Both the position numbers and the translations under genes were made by a program. From assembly GCA_021740845.1 (NCBI GenBank), contig JAIOYZ010000012.1:47632-111631 (forward strand): DNA of 64,000 bases. Reading direction: 5' to 3'. The stretch is from Bacteroidia bacterium. GTDB taxonomy: Bacteria > Bacteroidota > Bacteroidia > UKL13-3. Under the pieces are notes generated by a model, which saw only the letters and a list, made by a program, of their open reading frames with translations, was not told the origin of the DNA and made no database searches. Of this stretch, positions 52,119 to 60,356 are shown in pieces; the stretch's first letter is position 1, and the number at the start of each line of letters is the position of its first letter.

Positions 52119-52913
52119 ATGAGCGAAAAGACAGACAAATGGATGAAGGCTGCCAAGAAAATTGGCATCATTTTGCTATGGGTTTCCATACTGTCTTTGG
52201 TATTTATTGCATTGGGATTTTCTAACTCAAAATCTCATTCTGGCAAATGCCAAAAAGTTCTTATTTCAATCTATCCAATAGATATTCATTTCTACAATCG
52301 CCAAAGAGTTTTAGAAGATATTAAATCCGGTTTGAACCGAAATCAAAAATTATTGGGTAGCGAAATGGGTGATTTAAATATCCCCAAATTAGAAAAAAGC
52401 TTACAGGAAAAACCATTGTTAGAATCGGTGGAGGTTTATGGAAACCTAGAAGGCGAAATTAATATTAAGGTTCAACAAAGAAAACCCATTCTAAGGGTAA
52501 TTAGGTACGATGGAACCCAATATTACATCGATCAATATGGTATTAAAATGCCTTTATCAGAGCACTTTACAGCACATGTGCCTATAGCCAATGGCAATAT
52601 TTTTGAACGCTATGAGCGAGGTGATTCAGTGTACTCTTTTGTAGGAAACCAACTGTTCAAAATAGCCTCTTTTGTTGATAAACAGCCATTCTATAAGGCA
52701 CTAATAGAACAGATATTTGTAAGAGCCGATAATGAATTAATACTGGTCCCAACTGTGGGTAGCCAGTTTATCGTTTTTGGTGATGCCAATGAACCCGAAA
52801 AAAAGTTCAGAAAACTATTGGTATTTTATCAAGAAGGTTTGAACCGAACCGGATGGAACAAATACAAAAGTATAGATCTAAGGTTTGAAGGGCAGGTGAT
52901 TTGTAAAAAGTAA
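52119..52913 (+). CDS. ftsQ: FtsQ/DivIB-like divisome protein
   Basis: A 264-residue bitopic protein. The membrane helix is about residues 13-31 (IGIILLWVSILSLVFIALGF), followed by a POTRA-like region (LEKSLQEKPLLESVEVYGNL) and the beta domain ending near RFEGQVICKK. Sequence is weakly conserved, and the call rests on topology and the murC-ftsQ-ftsA order. Two exact motif copies (52329, 52836) are read as SGLNR and EGLNR. It would form FtsQLB with FtsL and an FtsB encoded elsewhere. Confidence 0.9.
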   Translation: MSEKTDKWMKAAKKIGIILLWVSILSLVFIALGFSNSKSHSGKCQKVLISIYPIDIHFYNRQRVLEDIKSGLNRNQKLLGSEMGDLNIPKLEKSLQEKPLLESVEVYGNLEGEINIKVQQRKPILRVIRYDGTQYYIDQYGIKMPLSEHFTAHVPIANGNIFERYERGDSVYSFVGNQLFKIASFVDKQPFYKALIEQIFVRADNELILVPTVGSQFIVFGDANEPEKKFRKLLVFYQEGLNRTGWNKYKSIDLRFEGQVICKK

Positions 52914-52924
52914 AAAATAAAAAG

Positions 52925-54241
52925 ATGTCGGCAGAATCAAATGTAATTGTAGGGCTAGATATTGGTACCACTAAGGTGTGTGCCATTGTTGGCAAGCGCA
53001 ACGAGCATGGCAAAATTGAGGTATTGGGAATGGGCAAGGCCGAAAGTCTTGGCGTAATTAGAGGTGAAGTTCGCAATATTGAGAAAACCGTTAAAGCCAT
53101 CAATGAGGCAGTTGAAAAAGCCAAACAATCTCTACTAAAGAGCAATATAATTTTAGAGATAGGTAATGTGCATGTTGGTATTGCTGGGCAACATATAAAA
53201 AGTCTTAAACACCGCAATAGCATTAGTTTAGGCAAAAACGACGAAGAGATAAACAAAGAAGACGTTGCCAGATTAATTAAGGATACCTATAAATTGGCTT
53301 TGGCTCCTGGTGATGAAATCATCCATGTGTTACCACAAGAATATACTGTTGATGATATTGGTGATGTGGTTGATCCTATTGGTATGTCTGGGGTTCGCTT
53401 ATCTTCCAATTTCCACATAATTACTGGAAATGTAGATGCCATTAAAAACATTTACAAAAGTGTTGATAGAGCCAATTTAGAAGTTTCTGATTTAATTCTT
53501 GAGCCTCTTTCTTCATCTGAAGCAGTTCTTACTTCAGAAGAATTGGAAGCTGGTGTTTGCTTGGTAGATATTGGCGGTGGAACTACTGATATCGCAATCT
53601 TTAAGAATGGCCTTATTCGTCATACTGCTGTTATTCCATTTGGTGGAAATATCATTACCAAAGATGTGGAAGAAGGCTGTAATGTATTGAAAAATCAAGC
53701 AGAAGCGTTAAAGGTAAAATTTGGTTCAGCCCTTGCCGATGAAAATAAAGAGAATGAAATTGTTTGCATTCCTAGTTTCCACGGCCGCCCTCCAAAGGAA
53801 GTGAGTGTAAAGAATTTGGCCATGGTAATTCAAGCTCGTGTTGAAGAGATTTTTGAATCTGTTTTATATGAGATAAAGAGTTCTGGTTTAGAGAAAAAAT
53901 TAAATGCAGGTATCGTTATTACAGGTGGTGGCTCGCAATTAAAACACTTGGATAAATTGGTTGAATATGTTACCAGTTTAGATACACGTATTGGCTACGC
54001 CAACGAGCATTTGGGCAAAACTGCTGTAGAAGAAATTAAGAGCCCTATTTATGCAACTGGGGTTGGCTTAATGTTAAAAGGATTTAAGAGTTTAGAGGAA
54101 AGTGAGAAAATAAATGCCATCTCTGATGCTTCGGAAAGAAAAAAGGAAATGGAAGCCATCAAACAAGGTAATTTATTATCACGTTGGTTCGACAAGGGCA
54201 AGAAATGGCTTTATGACGATGAGGACCTCAACGATTTTTAA
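52925..54241 (+). CDS. ftsA: Cell division protein FtsA
   Basis: A 438-residue actin-like protein that anchors FtsZ to the membrane. Nucleotide-binding blocks are VGLDIGTTKVCAIVG, CLVDIGGGTTDIAIF and VITGGGSQLKHL. The SHS2/1C domain lies about residues 85-165. The C-terminal end KQGNLLSRWFDKGKKWLYDDE contains an amphipathic stretch suited to membrane targeting. It lies 11 nt after ftsQ and 49 nt before ftsZ. Confidence 0.96.
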   Translation: MSAESNVIVGLDIGTTKVCAIVGKRNEHGKIEVLGMGKAESLGVIRGEVRNIEKTVKAINEAVEKAKQSLLKSNIILEIGNVHVGIAGQHIKSLKHRNSISLGKNDEEINKEDVARLIKDTYKLALAPGDEIIHVLPQEYTVDDIGDVVDPIGMSGVRLSSNFHIITGNVDAIKNIYKSVDRANLEVSDLILEPLSSSEAVLTSEELEAGVCLVDIGGGTTDIAIFKNGLIRHTAVIPFGGNIITKDVEEGCNVLKNQAEALKVKFGSALADENKENEIVCIPSFHGRPPKEVSVKNLAMVIQARVEEIFESVLYEIKSSGLEKKLNAGIVITGGGSQLKHLDKLVEYVTSLDTRIGYANEHLGKTAVEEIKSPIYATGVGLMLKGFKSLEESEKINAISDASERKKEMEAIKQGNLLSRWFDKGKKWLYDDEDLNDF

Positions 54242-54290
54242 TTCAATAAAATAGAAAACCTATCGTTCTAAACGATATAAAAATACCATT

Positions 54291-55892
54291 ATGGAAAGTT
54301 CATTTAAATTCAACATGCCTAAAGAAAAATCATCCATCATAAAAGTGCTGGGTGTAGGTGGTGGTGGAGGAAATGCGGTGAATTATATGTTCTCCAAAGG
54401 CATTAAAGGTGTAGACTTTATTATTTGCAATACAGATTTGCAAGCATTAGAGGCAAGTCCAATTCCTAATAAAATTCAATTAGGCGCAAGTTTAACTCAA
54501 GGCCTAGGCGCTGGTTCTAAACCCGAAGTAGGTAAGAACTCTGCCATGGAAGCCATTGAAGATATTATTGACACTCTAGGTGTAAATACCAAAATGCTAT
54601 TTATCACTGCTGGAATGGGTGGTGGAACAGGAACTGGTGCAGCTCCTATTATTGCCAAAACAGCTAGAGAAATGGACATCTTAACGGTTGGTATTGTAAC
54701 CACCCCATTCTCTTTTGAAGGCAAACGCAGAAAAGATTTTGCAATGGAAGGTATTGAAGCCTTAAAAAATAGTGTGGATTGCTTGCTAATTATTAGCAAC
54801 GATAAAATCAAAGACATGTATGGCAACTTGCCAATGCGTGCAGCATTTGGACATGCAAATGAAATCTTGAATACCGCAGCAAAAGGTATTGCAGAAGTAA
54901 TTACATTCCCTGGTGAAATTAACGTAGATTTTGAAGACGTAAAAACCGTTATGAAATCTAGTGGTGTTGCCTTAATGGGTTCCGCTCAAGCAAGTGGCGA
55001 AAGTCGTGCAATTGACGCTGTTAAAGCTGCCTTATCTTCTCCATTATTAAATGAAAGCAGAATTTTAGGCGCTAAAAACATCTTGCTAAATGTTAGCTCT
55101 GCTATGGGCGATAACGAATTATTGATGGGTGAATTTGAAGAAATCAATAATTATATTCAAGAAGAAAGTGGATTTACTGCCGAAATGATAATTGGTACCA
55201 GTTACGATGAAACATTGGGAGAAGCCATTTCTGTTACCTTAATTGCTACTGGTTTTGATTCAATTCCTAAAGAAAATAAAATCATTATTGGCAACGTAGA
55301 AAACAAAGTCAATACCATCACTCCAAGCCAAGTAGCACCAAAATCGCCTTCGGTTCAACCCATCACACCCAAATCTATTTTGCCAGAACCAACCAAATAT
55401 AGTTTAGAAGAGGAGCGGTTTGAGCCAAAAAAGCCTGAAGATGATGCGAATGAAATTGAGTTAAATTTACGCATCGAGGAAGAGGAAATGGATGAGTTGG
55501 ATGAATTAAACCTTCCTGAAAATATTTTGGATGAGGAAAATTTTATTGACCAAGAAATTGAAGAAAGGGTTCATGAACATTTGCCAGAAGCAATTACTCA
55601 ACAGCCCATCTTTGATATAATGAACGATACCAATTCTGAAGCTCAAGAGAAAAAAATTGAAAAGCATATTCAACGTATTAAGACCTTAAAGGATTTAAAC
55701 ATAAGCATCAATACGCCTCAAGGTTTGCGCGATTTGGAAAAAGAGCCTGCTTACAAAAGAAAACTAAAGCGCTTAGATGAAATTCCTCACTCTTCTGCTA
55801 CACAAGTAAGCAGACTAAGTTTATTTGACGACAATACCGGCAAACCAGAAATTAAAACAAACAATTCGTTCCTGCACGATAACGTGGATTAA
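54291..55892 (+). CDS. ftsZ: Cell division protein FtsZ
   Basis: A 533-residue tubulin-like GTPase that forms the division ring. The GTPase core (about residues 15-330) has VGGGGGNAVNYM, the tubulin signature GMGGGTGTGAAP, and the T7 loop region NVDFEDVKTVM. About 200 residues of acidic, low-complexity linker follow, longer than in E. coli FtsZ (383 residues total), ending KPEIKTNNSFLHDNVD, the C-terminal form seen in Bacteroidota. It is the last gene of the cluster and is followed by a strong terminator. Confidence 0.97.
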   Translation: MESSFKFNMPKEKSSIIKVLGVGGGGGNAVNYMFSKGIKGVDFIICNTDLQALEASPIPNKIQLGASLTQGLGAGSKPEVGKNSAMEAIEDIIDTLGVNTKMLFITAGMGGGTGTGAAPIIAKTAREMDILTVGIVTTPFSFEGKRRKDFAMEGIEALKNSVDCLLIISNDKIKDMYGNLPMRAAFGHANEILNTAAKGIAEVITFPGEINVDFEDVKTVMKSSGVALMGSAQASGESRAIDAVKAALSSPLLNESRILGAKNILLNVSSAMGDNELLMGEFEEINNYIQEESGFTAEMIIGTSYDETLGEAISVTLIATGFDSIPKENKIIIGNVENKVNTITPSQVAPKSPSVQPITPKSILPEPTKYSLEEERFEPKKPEDDANEIELNLRIEEEEMDELDELNLPENILDEENFIDQEIEERVHEHLPEAITQQPIFDIMNDTNSEAQEKKIEKHIQRIKTLKDLNISINTPQGLRDLEKEPAYKRKLKRLDEIPHSSATQVSRLSLFDDNTGKPEIKTNNSFLHDNVD

Positions 55893-55895
55893 GAA

Positions 55896-55922
55896 AAGTC
55901 GTTGGTCGTTGGTCGTTGGTTT
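55896..55922. repeat. Short tandem GTCGTTG repeat after ftsZ
   Basis: Three and a half copies of GTCGTTG (GTCGTTGGTCGTTGGTCGTT). It resembles the arm word GGTCGTTAGT of the inverted element at 23145-23400. Confidence 0.7.
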
Positions 55923-55959
55923 TAGATGAACCTATGAAGGGAATTTGGATTATAGATAC

Positions 55960-55996
55960 AAAAAAGGTCGGTGAACAATGTTCACCGACCTTTTTT
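55960..55996. terminator. Bidirectional terminator between ftsZ and the HiPIP gene
   Basis: A perfect inverted repeat of 18 bp (AAAAAAGGTCGGTGAACA and its complement) around a single A. With A and T runs at both ends it can terminate transcription from both convergent genes. It is the strongest hairpin in the window. Confidence 0.95.
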
Positions 55997-56014
55997 ATTT
56001 AATTAAAATTGAAA

Positions 56015-56410
56015 TTAAGCGTCTTTCTTGAACCAAGATTTGCAATTACCTTCTGGGTTAACTGGACCTTTGAACAACTGACAACCGTTGCAACCATTTG
56101 CTTGAGTTCCAACTTGCATGAAACGGCAATTAGCGCAATTTTTGTCAGCTTCAGTAGATTTAACTACATAGCTTAAAGATTCTCTTTGCTTCAAATCTGC
56201 TTCCGCAACTCCACTTAAATCGTTGCAATCTGCAGCCGCTGCTGCTGGTTCTGCTGCTGCTGCTGGTTCTGCTGCTGCTGCTGGTTCTGGAGTGGCTTCT
56301 GCTGCAGGAGCAGTTTCTGTTTTAGGTGCATCACCACCACAAGCAGCTACCAATACACTTGCCGACAAGGCGCCTAAGCCCATTGTTTGTAAAAAGTTTT
56401 TTCTGTTCAT
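56015..56410 (-). CDS. High-potential iron-sulfur protein-like (HiPIP) precursor
   Basis: A 131-residue exported protein. The N-terminus MNRKNFLQTMGLGALSASVL has a Tat-like basic start and is followed by the lipobox-like VAACG. A low-complexity linker with three EPAAAA repeats precedes a HiPIP-like domain: CX2C (CANC), 14 residues, Cys (in GCNGC), 12 residues, Cys (NCKSWF). One extra Cys lies in GCNGC. HiPIPs carry electrons with a 4Fe-4S cluster in the periplasm. The partner oxidase or reductase is not in this window. Confidence 0.8.
   Translation of the reverse strand: MNRKNFLQTMGLGALSASVLVAACGGDAPKTETAPAAEATPEPAAAAEPAAAAEPAAAAADCNDLSGVAEADLKQRESLSYVVKSTEADKNCANCRFMQVGTQANGCNGCQLFKGPVNPEGNCKSWFKKDA
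56238..56291. repeat. Three 18-bp tandem repeats encoding EPAAAA
   Basis: GCTGCTGCTGCTGGTTCT in three near-identical copies within the HiPIP-like linker. Copy number may vary between strains by slippage without shifting the frame. Confidence 0.85.
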
Positions 56411-56577
56411 ATGATTTAAAGATTAATTGAATTCTCAAACGAAAATATATACTCTAACACAATTCTAAATGTGACAGTTTTCACAAATGCTAATTTAGAA
56501 TGATTATAAGTGTTGAGGGAGAAATTCCTGAAACTAAATTGAAAATTATTTAGTTCAAAAACCTTCTTCAAACACAC

Positions 56578-56907
56578 TTATTTCCCCATAAACTGATACA
56601 CATAATAACCAACACCTAGCATCAACGCCAACCATACCAAATTAATTAAAGCTTTAATCATCATACTTATGTAAGCTATGACACTAACCATTAAAAAAAC
56701 TACACCAATGGTTAGCAATTCTTTGGCATAAGTAGATAAATAATCTATTTGAGATACATGAAGGAGCTTCATCAATTCTTTACCAAATGGATACGATGGT
56801 TTCTTATCCAAATAGGTAATATTTACATACTCATAAAATGCTCTCCAACTAATGATAGGAGCAATAATCATAAGTGCTAAACTGATAAGCTTCTTAATTA
56901 TCTTCAT
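56578..56907 (-). CDS. Small membrane protein, unknown function
   Basis: A 109-residue protein with about three to four hydrophobic segments (LISLALMIIAPIISWRAFY, then LLTIGVVFLMVSVIAYISMM and LINLVWLALMLGVGYYVY). There is no signal peptide cleavage site and no recognised family. It ends at a Lys after YQFMGK. It lies downstream of ftcD on the same strand, separated by a GGTTCAAACC motif copy. Confidence 0.65.
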   Translation of the reverse strand: MKIIKKLISLALMIIAPIISWRAFYEYVNITYLDKKPSYPFGKELMKLLHVSQIDYLSTYAKELLTIGVVFLMVSVIAYISMMIKALINLVWLALMLGVGYYVYQFMGK

Positions 56908-56921
56908 AGGCTTTGGTTCAA

Positions 56922-56937
56922 ACCGAAATTAATTAGG
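56922..56937. repeat. Intergenic TTTGGTTCAAACCGAA motif copy
   Basis: Core GGTTCAAACC at 56925-56934, between the small membrane protein start and the ftcD stop. Its right end overlaps the ftcD stop region. Confidence 0.85.
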
Positions 56938-58621
56938 CAATAGCTGCTTCTACCAAAGCAATTATTGAATCTGCCTCTTGGTGATTTTTCTCTAATAAAC
57001 TCTTTGCTTTACTTATAATTACTTGAGCGTATTCCTGATCCTTTAATCCCTTGGCATTTACCAAAACATTAAAATAAGCACCTCTCACGGCAGTCTTAAC
57101 ACACAAAACACCCACGCCTGCATCGGTAATGGAGTTTGGGTTTCCTTTTTCTACCATTACTCGCAACATTTCTAAAGATGCAAAGGCCGTTTCCATAACT
57201 GCATACGGAACTTCACAAGCAAATTTAGTAGCATCTTCAATGGCTGCTGTACGCGCTGCTTTCTCGGCATCGTTAGATTTTGGCAAACCAAATGCTTCCA
57301 TAATTTTATTAAACGCAGCGGTATCTTCATCCACTGCTCTGAGCAATTTATCTTTAATCTGCTGACCTTTTACTGCCCACTCACTAAAGTAATTAGTTTG
57401 AGCTTCCCAGCCTCTTTTACCTGCACTTAAATTGGCAACCATGGTTCCTAAGGCTGCTCCCAAACTAGCCACATATGCAGAGATAGAACCTCCGCCTGGG
57501 GCAGGACTTTCACTTGCGGTTTCATTGGCAAATGCCACCAAATTCATGCGTATCAATCGCTCGTTTTGAGCATTGCGCAATTTGTATTCAATAATTTTTT
57601 GTTGTGGATCAAAAGCAGCCAATTCATTTAAGCCTAATGATTTTATGGCAATTTCAATTAACTCTTCTTCGCTTACACCTAAAGAACGCTTTTGCTTTAA
57701 CAAATAATGTCTTCCCGCTTCTAGCATGGCATCCAAAGGAATTAATCCCACCAATTCAGAACCCGTTACGCGCATGCCTCTGCTTTCGGCACTTTTGCAA
57801 ACTTCATCAAAGGCCGTATGAACTGCGGTGATTTTATAATTGGTTAGGTTCATGCTAATTTGAGCAATACCATATTCTTCAATAAACCAACCAATAGCTT
57901 TGCAAGATTTCAAGGTTCCTGGTATGCGCACATCATTGCCATCGGCATCTTTTACCACCTTACCCGTTATAGGATTTCCTTCTCTCTTAACCCTTCCAGC
58001 TTCGCGTACATCAAAAGCAACAGAATTTGCCAAACGTACCGATTTTGTGTTAAGGTTAATATTATAAGCAATTAAGAAATCTCGCGCTCCAATTACAGTA
58101 GCACCCGCCTTTTCATTAAAAACGGCAGGACCAAAATCTGGCTTCCATTCTGGTAATTTAATTTTATCAAAAAATCCTTCGTATTCGCCACCACGAATTA
58201 CAGATAAATTATTTCTTTCCTTATTAGGTTGGGCGTATTCATATAAATAAGCAGGAATACTCAACTCCTCTCCTACTCTTTTTGCCAATTTAACAGCATA
58301 TTCAGCAGTTTCTTCCATGCTAATTCCGCTAACTGGAATAAGCGGACAAACATCAGTGGCTCCCATACGAGGATGTTCGCCTTTGTGCTTGCGCATATCA
58401 ATAATTTCGCTTGCTTTTTTTATAGCCTGAAATGCCGCTTCTATTACCACATTGGGTTCGCCTACAAAAGTTACCACCGTTCTATTGGTTGCTTTTCCTG
58501 GGTCAACATCCAATAACATAACGCCTTCAACGGCTTCTATAACATTTGTAATCTGCTTAATAATTGCTAAATCAGTTCCTTCGCTAAAATTAGGAACACA
58601 TTCTATCAGTTGTTTCGACAT
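56933..58621 (-). CDS. ftcD: Bifunctional glutamate formiminotransferase / formimido-THF cyclodeaminase
   Basis: A 562-residue fusion enzyme of histidine degradation. The N-terminal formiminotransferase (about 1-325; CVPNFSEGTD, then HKGEHPRMGATDVCPLIPV) moves the formimino group to tetrahydrofolate. The C-terminal cyclodeaminase (about 350-562; SPAPGGGSISAYVASLGAAL) releases ammonia to give methenyl-THF. hutH, hutU and hutI are not in the window. The gene may serve folate one-carbon supply. Length and both domains are intact. Confidence 0.93.
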   Translation of the reverse strand: MSKQLIECVPNFSEGTDLAIIKQITNVIEAVEGVMLLDVDPGKATNRTVVTFVGEPNVVIEAAFQAIKKASEIIDMRKHKGEHPRMGATDVCPLIPVSGISMEETAEYAVKLAKRVGEELSIPAYLYEYAQPNKERNNLSVIRGGEYEGFFDKIKLPEWKPDFGPAVFNEKAGATVIGARDFLIAYNINLNTKSVRLANSVAFDVREAGRVKREGNPITGKVVKDADGNDVRIPGTLKSCKAIGWFIEEYGIAQISMNLTNYKITAVHTAFDEVCKSAESRGMRVTGSELVGLIPLDAMLEAGRHYLLKQKRSLGVSEEELIEIAIKSLGLNELAAFDPQQKIIEYKLRNAQNERLIRMNLVAFANETASESPAPGGGSISAYVASLGAALGTMVANLSAGKRGWEAQTNYFSEWAVKGQQIKDKLLRAVDEDTAAFNKIMEAFGLPKSNDAEKAARTAAIEDATKFACEVPYAVMETAFASLEMLRVMVEKGNPNSITDAGVGVLCVKTAVRGAYFNVLVNAKGLKDQEYAQVIISKAKSLLEKNHQEADSIIALVEAAIA

Positions 58622-58770
58622 GGTTTGTAAGTTTGGTTCAAAATAACAATAATTTTTTGAAGCAAAAGAAAGACAGAAAAAAAATCTAGAAGAATAACCT
58701 TCAAACCATTGTTAATATTGGTTCAAACAGAAAAATAAAAAGGCCAAACCCATTTCGGTCTGAACCAAAC

Positions 58771-59061
58771 TTATTTAATAGTAACGTCGTCGATGAAATC
58801 GTAGTTGAGTTCTTTGTTGATACGCTCGGCAATAGCTTTACGCTGGTACATAAGTTCGTTGCGCAAAGCAGGCGAACTAATTTGCAAGGTTAATTTTCCT
58901 TTATGAACCGAAATATGCTCTGTGTATTTTGCAATGTGCTCCCCAATAATAACAGGCCATTCAGCTATTAATTTGGCCTCAAGCAATTTGGGCTTTAGCT
59001 TGTTCTGATCCACCAATTGGTTGATTAGATCTTTTATGGATTGTTCATCTTGAAACCGCAC
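58771..59061 (-). CDS. DUF721 (DciA-like) protein
   Basis: A 96-residue protein of the DUF721 family, related to DciA, which helps load the replicative helicase in many bacteria. The pattern EAKLIAEWPVIIGEHIAKYT, then LTLQISSPALRNEL and INKELNYDFIDDVTIK is typical. It starts with GTG at 59061 (VRFQDEQSI). It is divergent from the desaturase gene. A role in helicase loading is inferred from the family and is not certain for Bacteroidota. Confidence 0.8.
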   Translation of the reverse strand: MRFQDEQSIKDLINQLVDQNKLKPKLLEAKLIAEWPVIIGEHIAKYTEHISVHKGKLTLQISSPALRNELMYQRKAIAERINKELNYDFIDDVTIK

Positions 59062-59187
59062 TGCAATTTTTTTTTAGAATTCGAAGATGCGTAAAATCAG
59101 GGTGGAATGTGCTATATGTGTAAAAACTGCTCAAAGTCAGTTCTGGAAACCAAACTTTTAAATATCTTGCGACCCAAATCAAAAAAC

Positions 59188-60264
59188 ATGGCAAAAATTT
59201 CGTTCAATAACAGCAACGCCTTATTCTTTAACACCTTGCGCGAACGCGTTGATCAATATTTTGAGGAGAAACATATTTCCTATACCGGAAATTTCAAATT
59301 GTACCTTAAAACCATCATTTTGGTTAGCATCTTAGTTGCATGTTATACCACTTTGGTTTTCTTTACACCAGAATCTGGTTGGTTGAGTATACTTATTTGC
59401 GCCATTATGGGCTTTGATATGGCTGCCATTGGCTTCAACGTAATGCACGATGGTGCTCATGGAAGTTATAGCAAGAAAAAATGGGTAAACGACATGATGA
59501 GTTACTCGCTTAATATGATGGGTGGTTCTAGTTTTATGTGGAAACAAAAACACAATATCAACCACCATTCTTATACCAATATTGAGGGAATGGATGATGA
59601 TATCGATATCAAACCTTGGATTCGTGTTCATCCTTCTCAGCCTGGACATTGGTTCCATAAATTCCAACACGTTTACGGAATGATTTTATATGGCTTAACC
59701 TACTTGTTCTGGGTATTCTTAAACGATTTTACCAAATATTTCTCAGGTAAAATCTCTGAATTTACTCCTATTCGTAAAATGAAAACCTCTGAGCATATTG
59801 CCTTCTGGGGAACCAAAATTGGTTATGTGGGTTTGTTCCTAATTTTACCTTTCTTTTTTGCAGGCGTTGCCAATACCATAATTGGATATTTAGTAACTGT
59901 GTTTGTTTGCGGATTAGTAATCGCAGTTGTTTTTCAATTGGCTCACGTAGTTGAAGATGCTCCTTTTATTGATACCGATGGCGAAAGCACTAAAATTGAA
60001 ACAGCATGGGCAGTTCACCAATTAAATACCACTTTTAATTTTGCTACTAAAAGCAAAGCCGTTAGCTGGTTATTAGGCGGACTAAACTTCCAAGTAGAAC
60101 ACCACTTGTTCCCTAAAATTAGTCATGTACATTACCCACAATTAAATAAAATTGTGAAGCAAACTTGCAAAGATTTCAATATTGCATACAATGAGTTTCC
60201 TACAGTTGTAAGTGCTATCAAATCGCATTTATTGCACTTGAAGCAGGTAGGCAGTTTATCATAA
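59188..60264 (+). CDS. Membrane fatty acid desaturase
   Basis: A 358-residue integral membrane di-iron desaturase started at MAKISFNNSNALFFN; an in-frame ATG at 59107 adds a Cys-rich, unconserved stretch. Three His boxes are present: HDGAHGS, HNINHHSY and QVEHHLFP, with membrane segments before and between. It introduces a double bond into acyl chains of membrane lipids, tuning fluidity. It resembles the linoleoyl-CoA/DesA3-like group, so the bond position is unknown. A -7-like TATCTTGC lies at 59163-59170. Confidence 0.92.
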   Translation: MAKISFNNSNALFFNTLRERVDQYFEEKHISYTGNFKLYLKTIILVSILVACYTTLVFFTPESGWLSILICAIMGFDMAAIGFNVMHDGAHGSYSKKKWVNDMMSYSLNMMGGSSFMWKQKHNINHHSYTNIEGMDDDIDIKPWIRVHPSQPGHWFHKFQHVYGMILYGLTYLFWVFLNDFTKYFSGKISEFTPIRKMKTSEHIAFWGTKIGYVGLFLILPFFFAGVANTIIGYLVTVFVCGLVIAVVFQLAHVVEDAPFIDTDGESTKIETAWAVHQLNTTFNFATKSKAVSWLLGGLNFQVEHHLFPKISHVHYPQLNKIVKQTCKDFNIAYNEFPTVVSAIKSHLLHLKQVGSLS

Positions 60265-60273
60265 AATAGTTCA

Positions 60274-60291
60274 GGTTCGGTTTGAACCAAA
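60274..60291. repeat. Intergenic GGTTCGGTTTGAACC motif copy
   Basis: Core GGTTTGAACC at 60279-60288, just before a bidirectional terminator. The extended form GGTTCGGTTTGAACC recurs (inverted) at 24352 and 33955, and GGTTTGAACCGAACC occurs at 52836. Confidence 0.85.
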
Positions 60292-60297
60292 TAAAAA

Positions 60298-60337
60298 TAA
60301 AAAGCGCATCAAGCAATTGCTACTCGATGCGCTTTTT
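60298..60337. terminator. Bidirectional terminator between desaturase and amylase genes
   Basis: AAAAAGCGCATC and GATGCGCTTTTT form a stem; the loop contains the palindrome AGCAATTGCT. A run of As and a run of Ts flank it, so it can serve both convergent genes. Confidence 0.9.
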
Positions 60338-60356
60338 TTATGGGTTTTATTTGAGC

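Noticed and set aside
56238..56291. Possible CRISPR-like array
   Set aside because: The units are contiguous 18-bp coding repeats with no spacers and no cas genes.
56223..56414. Plus-strand Ala/Gly-rich frame over the HiPIP gene
   Set aside because: It is the antisense reading of the GCT-rich EPAAAA repeats and has no separate support.
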